Shown here: in pieces, positions 7,939 to 15,573 of the stretch
Position numbering within the stretch: the first letter of the stretch is position 1
Layout of the letters: each line of letters starts with the position of its first letter
Origin: an uncultured Polaromonas sp.
GTDB lineage: Bacteria; Pseudomonadota; Gammaproteobacteria; Burkholderiales; Burkholderiaceae
Reading direction: 5' to 3'
Assembly: GCA_946479075.1 (NCBI GenBank)
Contig: CAMLDT010000066.1
Coordinates: 1-15,902, forward strand
Length of the DNA: 15,902 bases
The notes under the pieces: model-generated
What the model was told of the DNA's origin: nothing
Databases searched by the model: none
Seen by the model: only the letters and a program-made list of their open reading frames with translations
Program-made: the position numbers and the translations under genes

Positions 7939-9126
7939 TCAGGTTTTCAGGTTCCCGGCAAGGTCGGCGGCAACCCTGCGCGATTGTGCATCCAGCGCCA
8001 GCAGATCCCCGATGCCGCCTATGCCTGAAGGCGCGACGGCATCGAGGGTCGCGCGGTTGACGGCGTGGATCTGGTCAAAACGTATCCGCTGTTCAAGAAA
8101 GGCGGCAACAGCCACTTCGTTGGCCGCATTGAGGACCGCTGTGGTGCCGGCAGGTGCATCCAGCACTTCCCAGGCCAGCGGCAGGCCGGGAAACACCGCG
8201 TCGTCGGGCACGGCAAAAGTCATGGTCGCCAGTGCCCGGAAATCCAGGGCCTGGGCGCCCGAGCTGATGCGGCCGGGCCAGGCCAGGCCGTAGGCGATGG
8301 GCACCCGCATGTCGGGGGTGCCGAGCTGGGCCACCACCGACGTGTCGCGGTATTGCACCATCGAATGGATGATGCTCTGCGGATGGATCACCACCTCGAT
8401 CTGTGCCGGCGCCAGCCCGAACAGGTAACGGGCCTCGATCACCTCCAGGGCCTTGTTCATCATGGTGGCCGAATCCACCGAAATTTTTCGGCCCATGACC
8501 CAGTTCGGGTGGGCGCAGGCCTCGTCCGGCGTGACATCGCGCAGGCTCGCAGGTGCCCTTGTGCGAAACGGGCCGCCGGATGCCGTCAGGATGATCTTGT
8601 CGATACGTTCCGCCCAGACCGCCGGGTCTTCGGGCAGGGACTGGAAAATGGCCGAGTGTTCGCTGTCGATGGGCAGCAACTGGGCGCCCCCCTCCCGCAC
8701 AGCCTGCATGAACACCTCACCACCGACCACCAGCGCTTCCTTGTTGGCCAGCAACAGGCGTTTGCCGGCACGCGCGGCCGCCCTGCAGGGGGCCAGCCCC
8801 GCCGCGCCCACGATGGCCGCCATGACGGTATCGACACGCTCGTCGGATGCTATGGTTTCAAGAGCACCATGCGCTTGAAGGACGCGGGTTTCAAGCCCAT
8901 TAGCCTTTAATTTTTCAGCCAGATCGCGGCCGTGGGGGGCGCTGGCCATCACGGCATAGGTCGGTCGGAACCGCCGACATTGCGCCAGCATCAACTCGGT
9001 CTGAGTGGACGCGCTGAGGGCAAACACCTCGAAGCGGTCCGGGTGGGCGCCGATCACATCCAGTGTGTTGACGCCGACCGAGCCGGTCGAGCCGAGTACC
9101 GTGACGCGTTGTTTTGGCAAGGTCAT
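7939..9126 (-). CDS. dxr: 1-deoxy-D-xylulose 5-phosphate reductoisomerase
   Basis: Dxr converts DXP to 2-C-methyl-D-erythritol 4-phosphate with NADPH, the committed step of the MEP isoprenoid pathway, in the cytosol. The NADPH-binding loop GSTGSVG is at residues 12-18. Substrate and metal residues are in LLANKEALVVGG (124-135), LPIDSEHSAIFQ with D154 and E156, and TASGGPFR, with the third acidic ligand E228 in MMNKALEVIEA. The length of 395 residues matches the family (398 in E. coli). The ATG lies 10 bases after the cdsA stop. Its product feeds UppS, encoded two genes upstream in the same cluster. Confidence 0.96.
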   Translation of the reverse strand: MTLPKQRVTVLGSTGSVGVNTLDVIGAHPDRFEVFALSASTQTELMLAQCRRFRPTYAVMASAPHGRDLAEKLKANGLETRVLQAHGALETIASDERVDTVMAAIVGAAGLAPCRAAARAGKRLLLANKEALVVGGEVFMQAVREGGAQLLPIDSEHSAIFQSLPEDPAVWAERIDKIILTASGGPFRTRAPASLRDVTPDEACAHPNWVMGRKISVDSATMMNKALEVIEARYLFGLAPAQIEVVIHPQSIIHSMVQYRDTSVVAQLGTPDMRVPIAYGLAWPGRISSGAQALDFRALATMTFAVPDDAVFPGLPLAWEVLDAPAGTTAVLNAANEVAVAAFLEQRIRFDQIHAVNRATLDAVAPSGIGGIGDLLALDAQSRRVAADLAGNLKT

Positions 9127-9136
9127 GGGGGTCGGG

Positions 9137-9973
9137 TCAGACCGTTAGGAGCATCAGCGCCAGCGGCAGCACCGGCACCAGCGCATCGACACGGTCCAGC
9201 ACACCGCCGTGGCCGGGCAACAGACCGCTGGAATCCTTGGCGCCGGCGCTGCGTTTGACCAGCGACTCGACCAGATCCCCGACCACGCTGAAGGCCGCCA
9301 GGAAAATCATGGCCAAAAGGGTGATGGGCAGGCCGTACCGCGCGGCCATTTGTGTGTAAAAGCTGTTTCCGCTGCTGTCCACCGCCACCCAGACCACACA
9401 CAGCAACACCACACCCGCCATGCCGCCCCAGACACCTTCCCAGCTTTTGCCCGGGCTGATGGCGGGTGCGAGCTTGCCCTTGCTGAAGCGCCCGCCGAAT
9501 CCCTTGCCCGCAAAGTAGGCGCCAATGTCGGCCACCCAGACCAGCAGCAACAGGGACAGCAAAAACTCGATCCCGATGACCCGCGCCTGTGCAACCGCCA
9601 GCCAGGCCAGCCAGAGTGCGACCACCCCCACCACCAGGCGAAGCGTCCGCGGTATGCGCGGCCAGCCCGCCACCCCACTGCGCAGCAACCAGGCGCCCAC
9701 CAGCACCCACGCCGCGCCGGCCAGCCGCCACAACAGGGGCAAGGGCTGCTCCAGCATGCCCAGGTCCCAGGACATCGCGCACATCACGATGCACGCGAAG
9801 CCTGCCGCCAGCGAGGCCATGGCGCCGTAGCCATTGAGGCGTCCCCACTCCCAGGCACCGGCGGCGATCATCACCACGGCAACGGCACAAAAAGGCATCG
9901 GCGCCGGATAAAACAGCGCCGGCAGCAAAATGGCCAACAGCACCAGAGCGGTGATCACACGTTGCTTGAGCAT
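9137..9973 (-). CDS. cdsA: Phosphatidate cytidylyltransferase (CDP-diacylglycerol synthase)
   Basis: CdsA makes CDP-diacylglycerol from phosphatidic acid and CTP in the inner membrane; this is the precursor of all major phospholipids. The 278-residue protein is strongly hydrophobic, with about seven or eight likely membrane helices starting at VITALVLLAILLPALFY. The C terminus carries the CDP-synthase signature: KRSAGAKDSSGLLPGHGG followed by VLDRVD, with the conserved K-D, HGG and D-R-x-D residues. The ATG shares one base with the uppS stop (TGATG), which suggests coupled translation of the two lipid-carrier genes. Confidence 0.96.
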   Translation of the reverse strand: MLKQRVITALVLLAILLPALFYPAPMPFCAVAVVMIAAGAWEWGRLNGYGAMASLAAGFACIVMCAMSWDLGMLEQPLPLLWRLAGAAWVLVGAWLLRSGVAGWPRIPRTLRLVVGVVALWLAWLAVAQARVIGIEFLLSLLLLVWVADIGAYFAGKGFGGRFSKGKLAPAISPGKSWEGVWGGMAGVVLLCVVWVAVDSSGNSFYTQMAARYGLPITLLAMIFLAAFSVVGDLVESLVKRSAGAKDSSGLLPGHGGVLDRVDALVPVLPLALMLLTV

Positions 9974-10716
9974 CAGGCAGCCTTCACGGTGGATGGGGAG
10001 GAGCCAGACGCGATCTGGCTGGATGTCTTGCCGAAGCGCCGTTCGCGGCTCGCGTAAAACGCCAGGGCTTCGTCCAAAGCTGCGTCGTCAAAATCAGGCC
10101 AAAGTTTGTCGGAAAAATACAGTTCCGAGTAGGCGGCCTGCCAGAGCAAAAAGTTGCTGATACGCAGTTCGCCGCCGGTACGGATCACCAGATCGGGGTC
10201 GGCCACATGCGCCAGCGCCAGCGCCCTGTCGAGCGCCAGTTCGGTGATTTCCTGGCCGCTGGCGGCGAGCTTGCGGGCGGCCTGGGCGATGTCCCAGCGT
10301 CCGCCGTAGTTGAAACACACGTTGAGCACAAGCCGGTTGTTGTCTGCCGTCGCTGCTTCTGCCTGCGCCAGCCCGTCACGGACCTTGCCGGAAAGCTGCT
10401 GGCGCTCGCCGACAAAATGCAGCTGCACGCCGTTGGCCTTGAGCGAGGGCACCTCACGCGCCAGTGACAGCGCGAGCAGCTCCATCAGGCCCGAGACTTC
10501 TTCCGCGGGACGGTTCCAGTTCTCGGACGAAAACGCAAACACCGTCAACACGCCAATGCCGCGTGCCATGCAGGCCTTGACGCAACGGCTCAGGGCGCCA
10601 ACGCCCTGCTGGTGGCCCGCCACACGCGGCAGGAAACGTCTGGTCGCCCAGCGGCCATTGCCGTCCATAACGATGGCGACATGGTGAGGGATGGCCATGG
10701 AGCTTGAAGTGCCCAT
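9973..10716 (-). CDS. uppS: Polyprenyl diphosphate synthase, UppS/cis-prenyltransferase
   Basis: This enzyme (also named IspU) extends farnesyl diphosphate with isopentenyl units to undecaprenyl diphosphate, the lipid carrier for peptidoglycan and O-antigen. The signature HHVAIVMDGNGRWA contains the catalytic aspartate D18, followed by the FAFSSENWNRP region, CFNYGGRWDI and the C-terminal DLVIRTGGELRISNFLLWQ and YSELYF motifs. From the chosen ATG (10714-10716) the protein has 247 residues, near the usual 245-260. An in-frame TTG at 10726-10728 would add four residues, and a later ATG at 10696-10698 would remove six; none has a strong ribosome binding site, so the exact start is uncertain. The frr stop is 26 bases upstream. 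Confidence 0.95.
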   Translation of the reverse strand: MGTSSSMAIPHHVAIVMDGNGRWATRRFLPRVAGHQQGVGALSRCVKACMARGIGVLTVFAFSSENWNRPAEEVSGLMELLALSLAREVPSLKANGVQLHFVGERQQLSGKVRDGLAQAEAATADNNRLVLNVCFNYGGRWDIAQAARKLAASGQEITELALDRALALAHVADPDLVIRTGGELRISNFLLWQAAYSELYFSDKLWPDFDDAALDEALAFYASRERRFGKTSSQIASGSSPSTVKAA

Positions 10717-10742
10717 GTCAGCAATCAACGCCGGGGCGCTGA

Positions 10743-11303
10743 TCAGACCGCCATGATGTCTTGTTCCTTGGCGGCGACCAGCTTGTCCACCTCCGAAATG
10801 AACCGGTCGGTGGACTTCTGCACGTCGTCATGGGCGCGGCGTTCGTCATCTTCGGAGGCCAGTTTTTCCTTGACGAGTTTCTTCACACCGTCATTGGCAT
10901 CACGGCGCAGGTTGCGAATGGCCACCTTGGCGTGTTCGCCCTCGGCGCGCACAATTTTGGTCAGTTCCTTGCGGCGCTCTTCCGTCATGGCCGGCATGGG
11001 CACCCGGATCAGGTCGCCCTGGGTGGCGGGATTGAGGCCGAGATCGGAATCGCGAATGGCTTTTTCGATCTTGGCGCCCATGCCTTTTTCCCAGGGGGAC
11101 ACGCTGATGGTGCGGGCGTCAAGCAGCGAAACATTGGCGACCTGGCTGATCGGCACCATGGCGCCGTAATAGTCCACGTTGACCGTGTCGAGCAGGCCGG
11201 GGTTAGCACGGCCGGTCCGGATCTTCGTCAGCGCCTGCTTGAAGGACTCCAGCGACTGCTGCATTTTCTGTTCGGTGCTGCTCTTGATATCAACAATGCT
11301 CAT
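10743..11303 (-). CDS. frr: Ribosome recycling factor
   Basis: RRF, together with EF-G, splits the post-termination ribosome so that it can be reused. The 186-residue length is almost that of E. coli (185). The N-terminal region [21 protein letters not shown] and the later [15 protein letters not shown] and [14 protein letters not shown] segments are characteristic; they correspond to the three-helix bundle and the small beta domain. The ATG at 11301-11303 has GGAG (11312-11315) eight bases upstream. It lies 65 bases after pyrH, the usual partner in the tsf-pyrH-frr order. Confidence 0.97.
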   Translation of the reverse strand: MSIVDIKSSTEQKMQQSLESFKQALTKIRTGRANPGLLDTVNVDYYGAMVPISQVANVSLLDARTISVSPWEKGMGAKIEKAIRDSDLGLNPATQGDLIRVPMPAMTEERRKELTKIVRAEGEHAKVAIRNLRRDANDGVKKLVKEKLASEDDERRAHDDVQKSTDRFISEVDKLVAAKEQDIMAV

Positions 11304-11368
11304 GATGGAATCTCCGGATCAATCCTGTTTTTACAAAAGTTGCGCGGGCCGGCAGCGGCGGCGAACAC

Positions 11369-12079
11369 TCAGACGTGCACCAGCGTACCCTCATCCTCGC
11401 CCAGCACCACGCGTTTGAGCGCGCCGTGCTTGAAGATGCTGAAAATCTTGATCGGCAGTTTCTGGTCGCGGCACAGCGCGAAGGCCGTGGCATCCATCAC
11501 TTCCAGGTTTTTGCCGATGGCCTCATCGAAGGTGATGTTGGTGTAACGCGTGGCCGAAGCATCCTTCTTCGGGTCCGCGGAATAAACGCCGTCCACCTTG
11601 GTCGCCTTCAGAACGATTTCGGCACCGATCTCCGCGCCGCGCAACGCCGCGGCGGTATCGGTGGTGAAAAACGGGTTGCCGGTACCCGCCGCAAAAATCA
11701 CCACCTTCCCCTCTTCGAGGTACTGCAGGGCCTTGGGCCGCACATAAGGTTCGACGATGCGTTCGATGCCGATGGCCGACATCACGCGTGGCGTGAGGCC
11801 GGCCTTGTCCATGGTGTCGCCCAGGGCCAGCGCATTCATCACTGTGGCCAGCATGCCCATGTAATCGGCTGTCGCGCGATCCATACCAACCGAACCGCCG
11901 GCGACGCCGCGGAAGATATTGCCGCCGCCGATCACCACGGCGACCTCAACGCCCAAACGCGTGACTTCGGCGATTTCCTCGACCATGCGCACAATCGTCG
12001 CGCGATTGATACCGAAGGCATCGTCTCCCATCAAGGCTTCGCCTGAAAGTTTCAACAAGATTCGCTTGTAGGCTGGCAT
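11369..12079 (-). CDS. pyrH: UMP kinase
   Basis: PyrH phosphorylates UMP to UDP with ATP, feeding pyrimidine nucleotide pools and UDP-sugars; the bacterial enzyme is a hexamer of the amino-acid-kinase fold. The phosphate-binding start [15 protein letters not shown], including K10 and S12-G13-E14, and the glycine loop [11 protein letters not shown] (residues 48-58) are visible, as are the nucleotide-binding segment [20 protein letters not shown] and the lysine-rich [11 protein letters not shown]. The length of 236 residues is normal. The ATG at 12077-12079 has AGGA about ten bases upstream. The 69-base gap to tsf shows no convincing terminator or full promoter. Confidence 0.97.
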   Translation of the reverse strand: MPAYKRILLKLSGEALMGDDAFGINRATIVRMVEEIAEVTRLGVEVAVVIGGGNIFRGVAGGSVGMDRATADYMGMLATVMNALALGDTMDKAGLTPRVMSAIGIERIVEPYVRPKALQYLEEGKVVIFAAGTGNPFFTTDTAAALRGAEIGAEIVLKATKVDGVYSADPKKDASATRYTNITFDEAIGKNLEVMDATAFALCRDQKLPIKIFSIFKHGALKRVVLGEDEGTLVHV

Positions 12080-12148
12080 GAGGGAGATTCCTGTCGTTTG
12101 TTTTTATGGGCGTAAGTTTAGCGGCCTTCCGGGTCAATGGGGACTGAA

Positions 12149-13060
12149 TCAGCCCTTGGCGGCAGCGACCTGCGCAGCCACTTCGGCGGCGAAATCGTCC
12201 ACCTTTTTCTCGATGCCTTCGCCGACAACGTACAGGGTGAAAGACTTCACCGTCGTGCCTTTTTCCTTGAGCATCTGCTCGACGGTCTGCTTGTCGTTTT
12301 TCACGAAAGTCTGGTTGTGCAGGCTGACTTCCTTGAGGTACTTTTGCACGCCACCTTCGATACGCTTGGCAACAATTTCGGGCGACTGCACCGGCTTGCC
12401 GGCGGCCGTGGCGACGGCCGCGTCTTCGGCAGCCTTGGCAGCAGCCACGGAACGCTCACGCGCCACGAGGTCGGCCGGCACCTGGTCGCTGGACAGCGAC
12501 ACCGGCTTCATGGCGGCCACGTGCATGGCGACATCCTTGGCGGCGGTTTCGTCGCCGTCAAACTCGACCACCACGCCGATGCGTGTGCCGTGGAGGTAGG
12601 AAGCGAGTTTGCCGCTTTCGAAACGCTGGAAGCGGCGCACCGACATGTTCTCGCCGATCTTGCCGATCAGGCCTTTGCGCACGTCTTCGACCGTCGGGCC
12701 GAAACCATCCAGGCTCAGGGGCATGGCGCCGATGGCGGCCACGTCGGCGGGGTTGTTCTTGACGATGCCCTTGGCGACGGCGTCGGTGAAGGCCAGGAAG
12801 CTGTCGTTCTTGGTCACGAAGTCGGTTTCGCAGTTGATTTCGACCAGCGCGCCGATGCCGCCTTCGCTGTGGTAGGCGATCACGCCTTCAGCGGTGACGC
12901 GGGAAGCGGCCTTGCCAGCCTTGTTGCCCAGCTTGACGCGCAGGATTTCTTCGGCTTTTTCGAAGTTGCCTTCGGCTTCGGTCAGTGCTTTCTTGCACTC
13001 CATCATGGGGGCGTCGGTTTTTGCGCGCAGTTCTGCGACCATGCTTGCTGTGATTGCCAT
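12149..13060 (-). CDS. tsf: Elongation factor Ts
   Basis: EF-Ts is the nucleotide exchange factor for EF-Tu. The N-terminal UBA-like domain ([20 protein letters not shown] onward) is followed by the EF-Tu-contacting TDFVTKN motif at residues 79-85 and the two-part core domain. The length of 303 residues is slightly above the 283 of E. coli. The ATG at 13058-13060 has GGAG (13069-13072) eight bases upstream, a strong site fitting a highly expressed gene. It follows rpsB after a 115-base gap that contains a terminator-like hairpin, so some tsf transcription is probably set by read-through. Confidence 0.97.
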   Translation of the reverse strand: MAITASMVAELRAKTDAPMMECKKALTEAEGNFEKAEEILRVKLGNKAGKAASRVTAEGVIAYHSEGGIGALVEINCETDFVTKNDSFLAFTDAVAKGIVKNNPADVAAIGAMPLSLDGFGPTVEDVRKGLIGKIGENMSVRRFQRFESGKLASYLHGTRIGVVVEFDGDETAAKDVAMHVAAMKPVSLSSDQVPADLVARERSVAAAKAAEDAAVATAAGKPVQSPEIVAKRIEGGVQKYLKEVSLHNQTFVKNDKQTVEQMLKEKGTTVKSFTLYVVGEGIEKKVDDFAAEVAAQVAAAKG

Positions 13061-13123
13061 CTTGGATTCTCCGTGTGTCGTGTTGACTTCAAATAAATAC
13101 GGGTGCCTTTGAACAAGGCTGTG

Positions 13124-13150
13124 AAAAAGGGGCTACGCGAGCCCCTTTTT
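13124..13150 (-). terminator. Perfect rho-independent hairpin between rpsB and tsf
   Basis: AAAAAGGGGCT and AGCCCCTTTTT form a perfect 11-bp stem around a 5-base loop, and the transcript of the minus strand ends in the run of five U. The structure is symmetric, so it could work in either direction, but only the minus strand has a gene upstream. It starts 25 bases after the rpsB stop and ends 63 bases before the tsf start. tsf, pyrH and frr follow closely and show no clear promoter of their own, so partial read-through (attenuation) is the likely effect rather than full stop. A comparable terminator between rpsB and tsf is known in E. coli. Confidence 0.85.
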
Positions 13151-13175
13151 CGCGTCAGGCGCCGGGCCGGGCCGT

Positions 13176-13928
13176 TCAGGCAGCGGCGTTTTCCACTTCG
13201 ACGAATTCGTCGGCGCTTTCGGCAGATGCCATCTTGACGACTTCATTGCCGGCGGCAGCGCGGCCTTCAATGATGGCGTCGGCGATGCCGCGGGCATAGA
13301 GGGCCACGGCCTTGGACGAATCGTCGTTGCCGGGGATCACGTAGTCGATGCCGATGGGCGAATGGTTGGAGTCCACCACACCGATCAGCGGGATACCCAG
13401 CTTCTTGGCTTCGAGGATGGCGATCTTGTGGAAGCCCACGTCGATCACGAAAATCGCGTCAGGCAGGGCATTCATGTCCTGGATGCCGCCGATGTCCTTT
13501 TCCAGCTTTTCCATTTCGCGCTTGAAGGTGAGCTGCTCTTTCTTGCTCAGGCTGTCGAGGCCGGCTTCCTGCTGGGCCTTCATTTCCTTGAGGCGCTTGA
13601 TCGAGGTCTTGACCGTCTTGAAGTTGGTCAGCATGCCACCCAGCCAGCGCTGGTCAACAAAAGGCACGCCGGCGCGGCGCGCTTCGGCGGCGACCAGCTC
13701 GCGGGCCTGGCGCTTGGTGCCGACCATCAGGATGGTGCCGCGGTTGGCGGACAGCTGCTTGGCGAACTTCATCGCTTCCTCGAACATCGGCAGCGATTTT
13801 TCGAGGTTGATGATGTGGATACGGTTGCGATGGCCGAAGATATACGGGGCCATCTTGGGATTCCAGAAGCGGGTTTGGTGACCGAAATGGACGCCGGCTT
13901 CCAGCATTTCACGCATGCTTGTTGACAT
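13176..13928 (-). CDS. rpsB: 30S ribosomal protein S2
   Basis: S2 binds late in 30S assembly, near the head-body junction, and is needed for S1 binding. The protein of 250 residues (241 in E. coli) starts [20 protein letters not shown] and contains [43 protein letters not shown] and [18 protein letters not shown], all standard for the family. The ATG at 13926-13928 has GGAG (13936-13939) seven bases upstream. The frame stays open further upstream to 14060, but those 44 codons have no family similarity and lie in the leader. As the first gene of the cluster it is probably transcribed from the promoter at 14070-14078; S2 is known to repress its own operon through the leader in E. coli. Confidence 0.97.
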   Translation of the reverse strand: MSTSMREMLEAGVHFGHQTRFWNPKMAPYIFGHRNRIHIINLEKSLPMFEEAMKFAKQLSANRGTILMVGTKRQARELVAAEARRAGVPFVDQRWLGGMLTNFKTVKTSIKRLKEMKAQQEAGLDSLSKKEQLTFKREMEKLEKDIGGIQDMNALPDAIFVIDVGFHKIAILEAKKLGIPLIGVVDSNHSPIGIDYVIPGNDDSSKAVALYARGIADAIIEGRAAAGNEVVKMASAESADEFVEVENAAA

Positions 13929-14063
13929 AGAGATACTCCAAAGGTTGTGTCTAAAATCAGCGCTTATCGCCTGTGAGCTCTTTTGAAAAAGTCCCGCAGG
14001 CAACACCTTGAATGGCTGATTTGCGATTTGTTGCGCAAATGGCCGGACAGCCTTTCGCACAAC
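13929..14063 (-). promoter_or_regulatory. Probable rpsB 5' leader with hairpins
   Basis: If transcription starts about seven bases after the -10 box, the rpsB message has a leader of about 135 nt. It contains an inverted repeat, ATTTGCG and CGCAAAT with an 8-base loop (14019-14040), and a longer-range pairing GCCTG (13969-13973) with CAGGC (13997-14001), then the GGAG ribosome binding site. A structured leader where S2 represses rpsB-tsf translation is known in E. coli. That this leader does the same is inference; I have not matched it to the known S2 leader consensus. Confidence 0.4.
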
Positions 14064-14069
14064 CCGCTG

Positions 14070-14078
14070 AGTATAACA
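14070..14078 (-). promoter_or_regulatory. Extended -10 promoter for the rpsB cluster
   Basis: On the minus strand TGTTATACT gives the TG-n extension followed by TATACT, five of six matches to the sigma-70 -10 box. No good -35 hexamer is seen 16-18 bases upstream, which is common for extended -10 promoters. The site is 142 bases before the rpsB start and is the best promoter match in the divergent region. It may drive most of the fifteen-gene cluster. Confidence 0.6.
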
Positions 14079-14160
14079 TCCCTGTCATTGCCGGCGCGAT
14101 GACCGGCCGCTTCCCGCGCCGGTTCAGCGCCACGACCGCGCGCCAACCGCGCGCCAGAAA

Positions 14161-14207
14161 CTATAAAAATGATAGCTGCCAGCGCCCGTCCAGCAAGGGC
14201 TACAGCC
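14161..14207 (+). repeat. 47-bp dispersed repeat, intergenic copy
   Basis: The intergenic copy lies upstream of dadA. It can fold as GCTG/CAGC (positions 15-18 with 43-46) and GCCC/GGGC (24-27 with 37-40) around a 9-base loop. It agrees with the dadA copy at 34 of 47 and with the lpxB copy at 32 of 47 positions by hand count, without gaps. I recall repeats beginning like TATCAAAA-TAGCTGC in Comamonadaceae genomes; a genome-wide search would be needed to confirm. Confidence 0.7.
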
Positions 14208-14278
14208 CGATTTAACAAAGAAACCATGCTTTTATCCGTTTTCCCGCCGATCAATCACCGCCCGTCCGGGGTCCGCCC

Positions 14279-15541
14279 ATGAAGATGGCCGTCGTGGGCG
14301 CCGGCATCATCGGCATCACCACCGCCTGGGAACTGGCGATGGATGGTCATGAGGTCACGGTGTTCGAGCGCCGCGGCGCTGCCGCCGAGGAGGCCAGTTT
14401 TGCGAACGCCGGTGTGGTGGCGCCCGGGTACGTCACGCCTTGGGCTGCACCGGGCATGCCGCGCAAGGTCATCAGCCACCTGCTGAGCCGCCATGCGCCG
14501 GTGACGCTCAGGCTGCCGCTGTCAGGCAGTGAGCTGGCCTGGATGTGGAAATGGTGGCGCGCCTGCAAGCTGGAAACCTATCTCTCCAACCGCGCCCGCT
14601 TGCAGCGTCTGGCCTTTTACAGCCGCGAACGACTGCGCCAGCTCACCGCGGCACAGAAGCTGGAGTACGACCGGAGCCTGGGTTATCTGGTGTTGCTGCG
14701 CGCCGAGACCGACGCCAGGATGATCGAGCCCGGCCTGCAGGTGTTGCGGGATGCCGGGGTCAGCTTCCGGCAGGTGGGCAGCGACGAGGCGCGACGGATA
14801 GAGCCGGCGCTGAATCCGGACACGGCTTTTCTGGGCGCGGTGCACCTGCCCGATGACGAAGTCGCGAACTGCCGCCAGTTTGCGTTGCTGCTCAAGACCG
14901 AGGCCCAGCGCCTGGGTGTCAGTTTTGAGTTCAACAAGGCTGTAGCCCATATGGATCGGGCGCAACCAGCTACTTTTTTGATAGCAGGCGAAACCAGCCC
15001 GCGCCACTTTGATGCGGTTGTGTTGTGCGCCGGACTGGCATCGGCGCGGCTGCTTCGGCCGCTGGGACTGGACATTCCGCTGGCTGCGGTGCATGGCTAC
15101 TCCATCAGCGCCACCATGCGTGAACCGCTGAACGCGCCACGCAGCGCGCTGATGGACGAACGCTACAAGGTGGCCATCTCCCGGCTGGGCAACCGCGTGC
15201 GCGTCGCCGGCAGCGCCGAGATCGGCGGCAATCCGGACAAAAAACACGCGGCCTCGGTGCAGACGCTCTACAAGGTGCTGCAGGACTGGTTTCCCGGCGC
15301 GGCCCATACCTCCGGCAGCGGCGCCAGCGTGCAGGAATGGAAAGGCGCACGCCCCATGCTGCCGGACGGCCCGCCCGTCATCGGTGCCAGCGGCCTGCCC
15401 GGCCTGTGGCTCAACCTGGGGCACGGCTCCAGCGGCTGGGCCCTGAGCTGCGGCAGCGCACGGGCGGTGGCCGATCTGGTGGGCGGCAAAACGCCGGAGA
15501 TCGACATGGATGGCTTTGACGTGGGGCGGCTGACACGCTAG
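14279..15541 (+). CDS. dadA: FAD-dependent D-amino acid dehydrogenase (DadA family)
   Basis: DadA-type enzymes oxidise D-amino acids to keto acids and ammonia, passing electrons from FAD to the respiratory chain at the inner membrane. The 420-residue protein starts with a Rossmann FAD site, [16 protein letters not shown] (G7-A8-G9-I-I-G12), ending in the ribose-binding acid of VTVFE, then [20 protein letters not shown], typical of DadA. The C-terminal FAD-contacting block [20 protein letters not shown] is also present. Length is normal for the family. The ATG at 14279-14281 has GGGG about eight bases upstream; ATG at 14285 is possible. Residues 220-236 are encoded by a copy of the dispersed 47-bp repeat. 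No alanine racemase gene is adjacent, so the substrate (D-alanine or another D-amino acid) is unproven; a related DAO-family oxidase is possible. Confidence 0.85.
   Translation: MKMAVVGAGIIGITTAWELAMDGHEVTVFERRGAAAEEASFANAGVVAPGYVTPWAAPGMPRKVISHLLSRHAPVTLRLPLSGSELAWMWKWWRACKLETYLSNRARLQRLAFYSRERLRQLTAAQKLEYDRSLGYLVLLRAETDARMIEPGLQVLRDAGVSFRQVGSDEARRIEPALNPDTAFLGAVHLPDDEVANCRQFALLLKTEAQRLGVSFEFNKAVAHMDRAQPATFLIAGETSPRHFDAVVLCAGLASARLLRPLGLDIPLAAVHGYSISATMREPLNAPRSALMDERYKVAISRLGNRVRVAGSAEIGGNPDKKHAASVQTLYKVLQDWFPGAAHTSGSGASVQEWKGARPMLPDGPPVIGASGLPGLWLNLGHGSSGWALSCGSARAVADLVGGKTPEIDMDGFDVGRLTR
14938..14984 (-). repeat. 47-bp dispersed repeat, copy in dadA coding sequence
   Basis: Read on the minus strand, this stretch matches the intergenic copy at 34 of 47 positions without gaps, including CTAT, TAGCTG, GCGCCCG and GGGCTACAGCC. 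Both stem parts (GCTG/CAGC and GCCC/GGGC) are preserved exactly. It lies antisense within dadA, covering residues 220-236, with no frame shift or stop. Confidence 0.65.
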
Positions 15542-15573
15542 CGTCGCTGCCTCGCGCCGCCGCACAATGGCGC

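Larger units (their letters stand above)
13929..14278. other. Divergent intergenic region between rpsB and dadA
   Basis: These 350 bases separate the minus-strand cluster from the plus-strand dadA gene. The rpsB side (13929-14078) holds a leader and an extended -10 promoter. The middle (14079-14160) is G+C rich with no gene. At 14161-14207 lies a copy of a 47-bp dispersed repeat; TATAAA at 14162-14167, inside it, resembles a -10 box for dadA but has no good -35 partner. From 14208 to 14278 I see only GGGG, a few bases before the dadA ATG, as a possible ribosome binding site. No tRNA or small protein gene is supported. Confidence 0.7.

Noticed and set aside
8850..8897. A possible fourth copy of the 47-bp repeat inside dxr
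   Set aside because: CTATG, AGC, TGCGCT and GGG fall at matching positions, but the stem halves do not pair and the CAGCC block is shifted by one. The segment also encodes a normal-length Dxr, so chance is likely.
12080..12148. A promoter for pyrH in the tsf-pyrH gap
   Set aside because: TTGACC on the minus strand (12132-12137) resembles a -35 box, but no reasonable -10 box lies 16-18 bases further on.
13929..14060. N-terminal extension of rpsB (open frame to 14060)
   Set aside because: The added 44 residues have no S2 similarity, whereas the ATG at 13926-13928 has a good ribosome binding site and begins the standard S2 N terminus.
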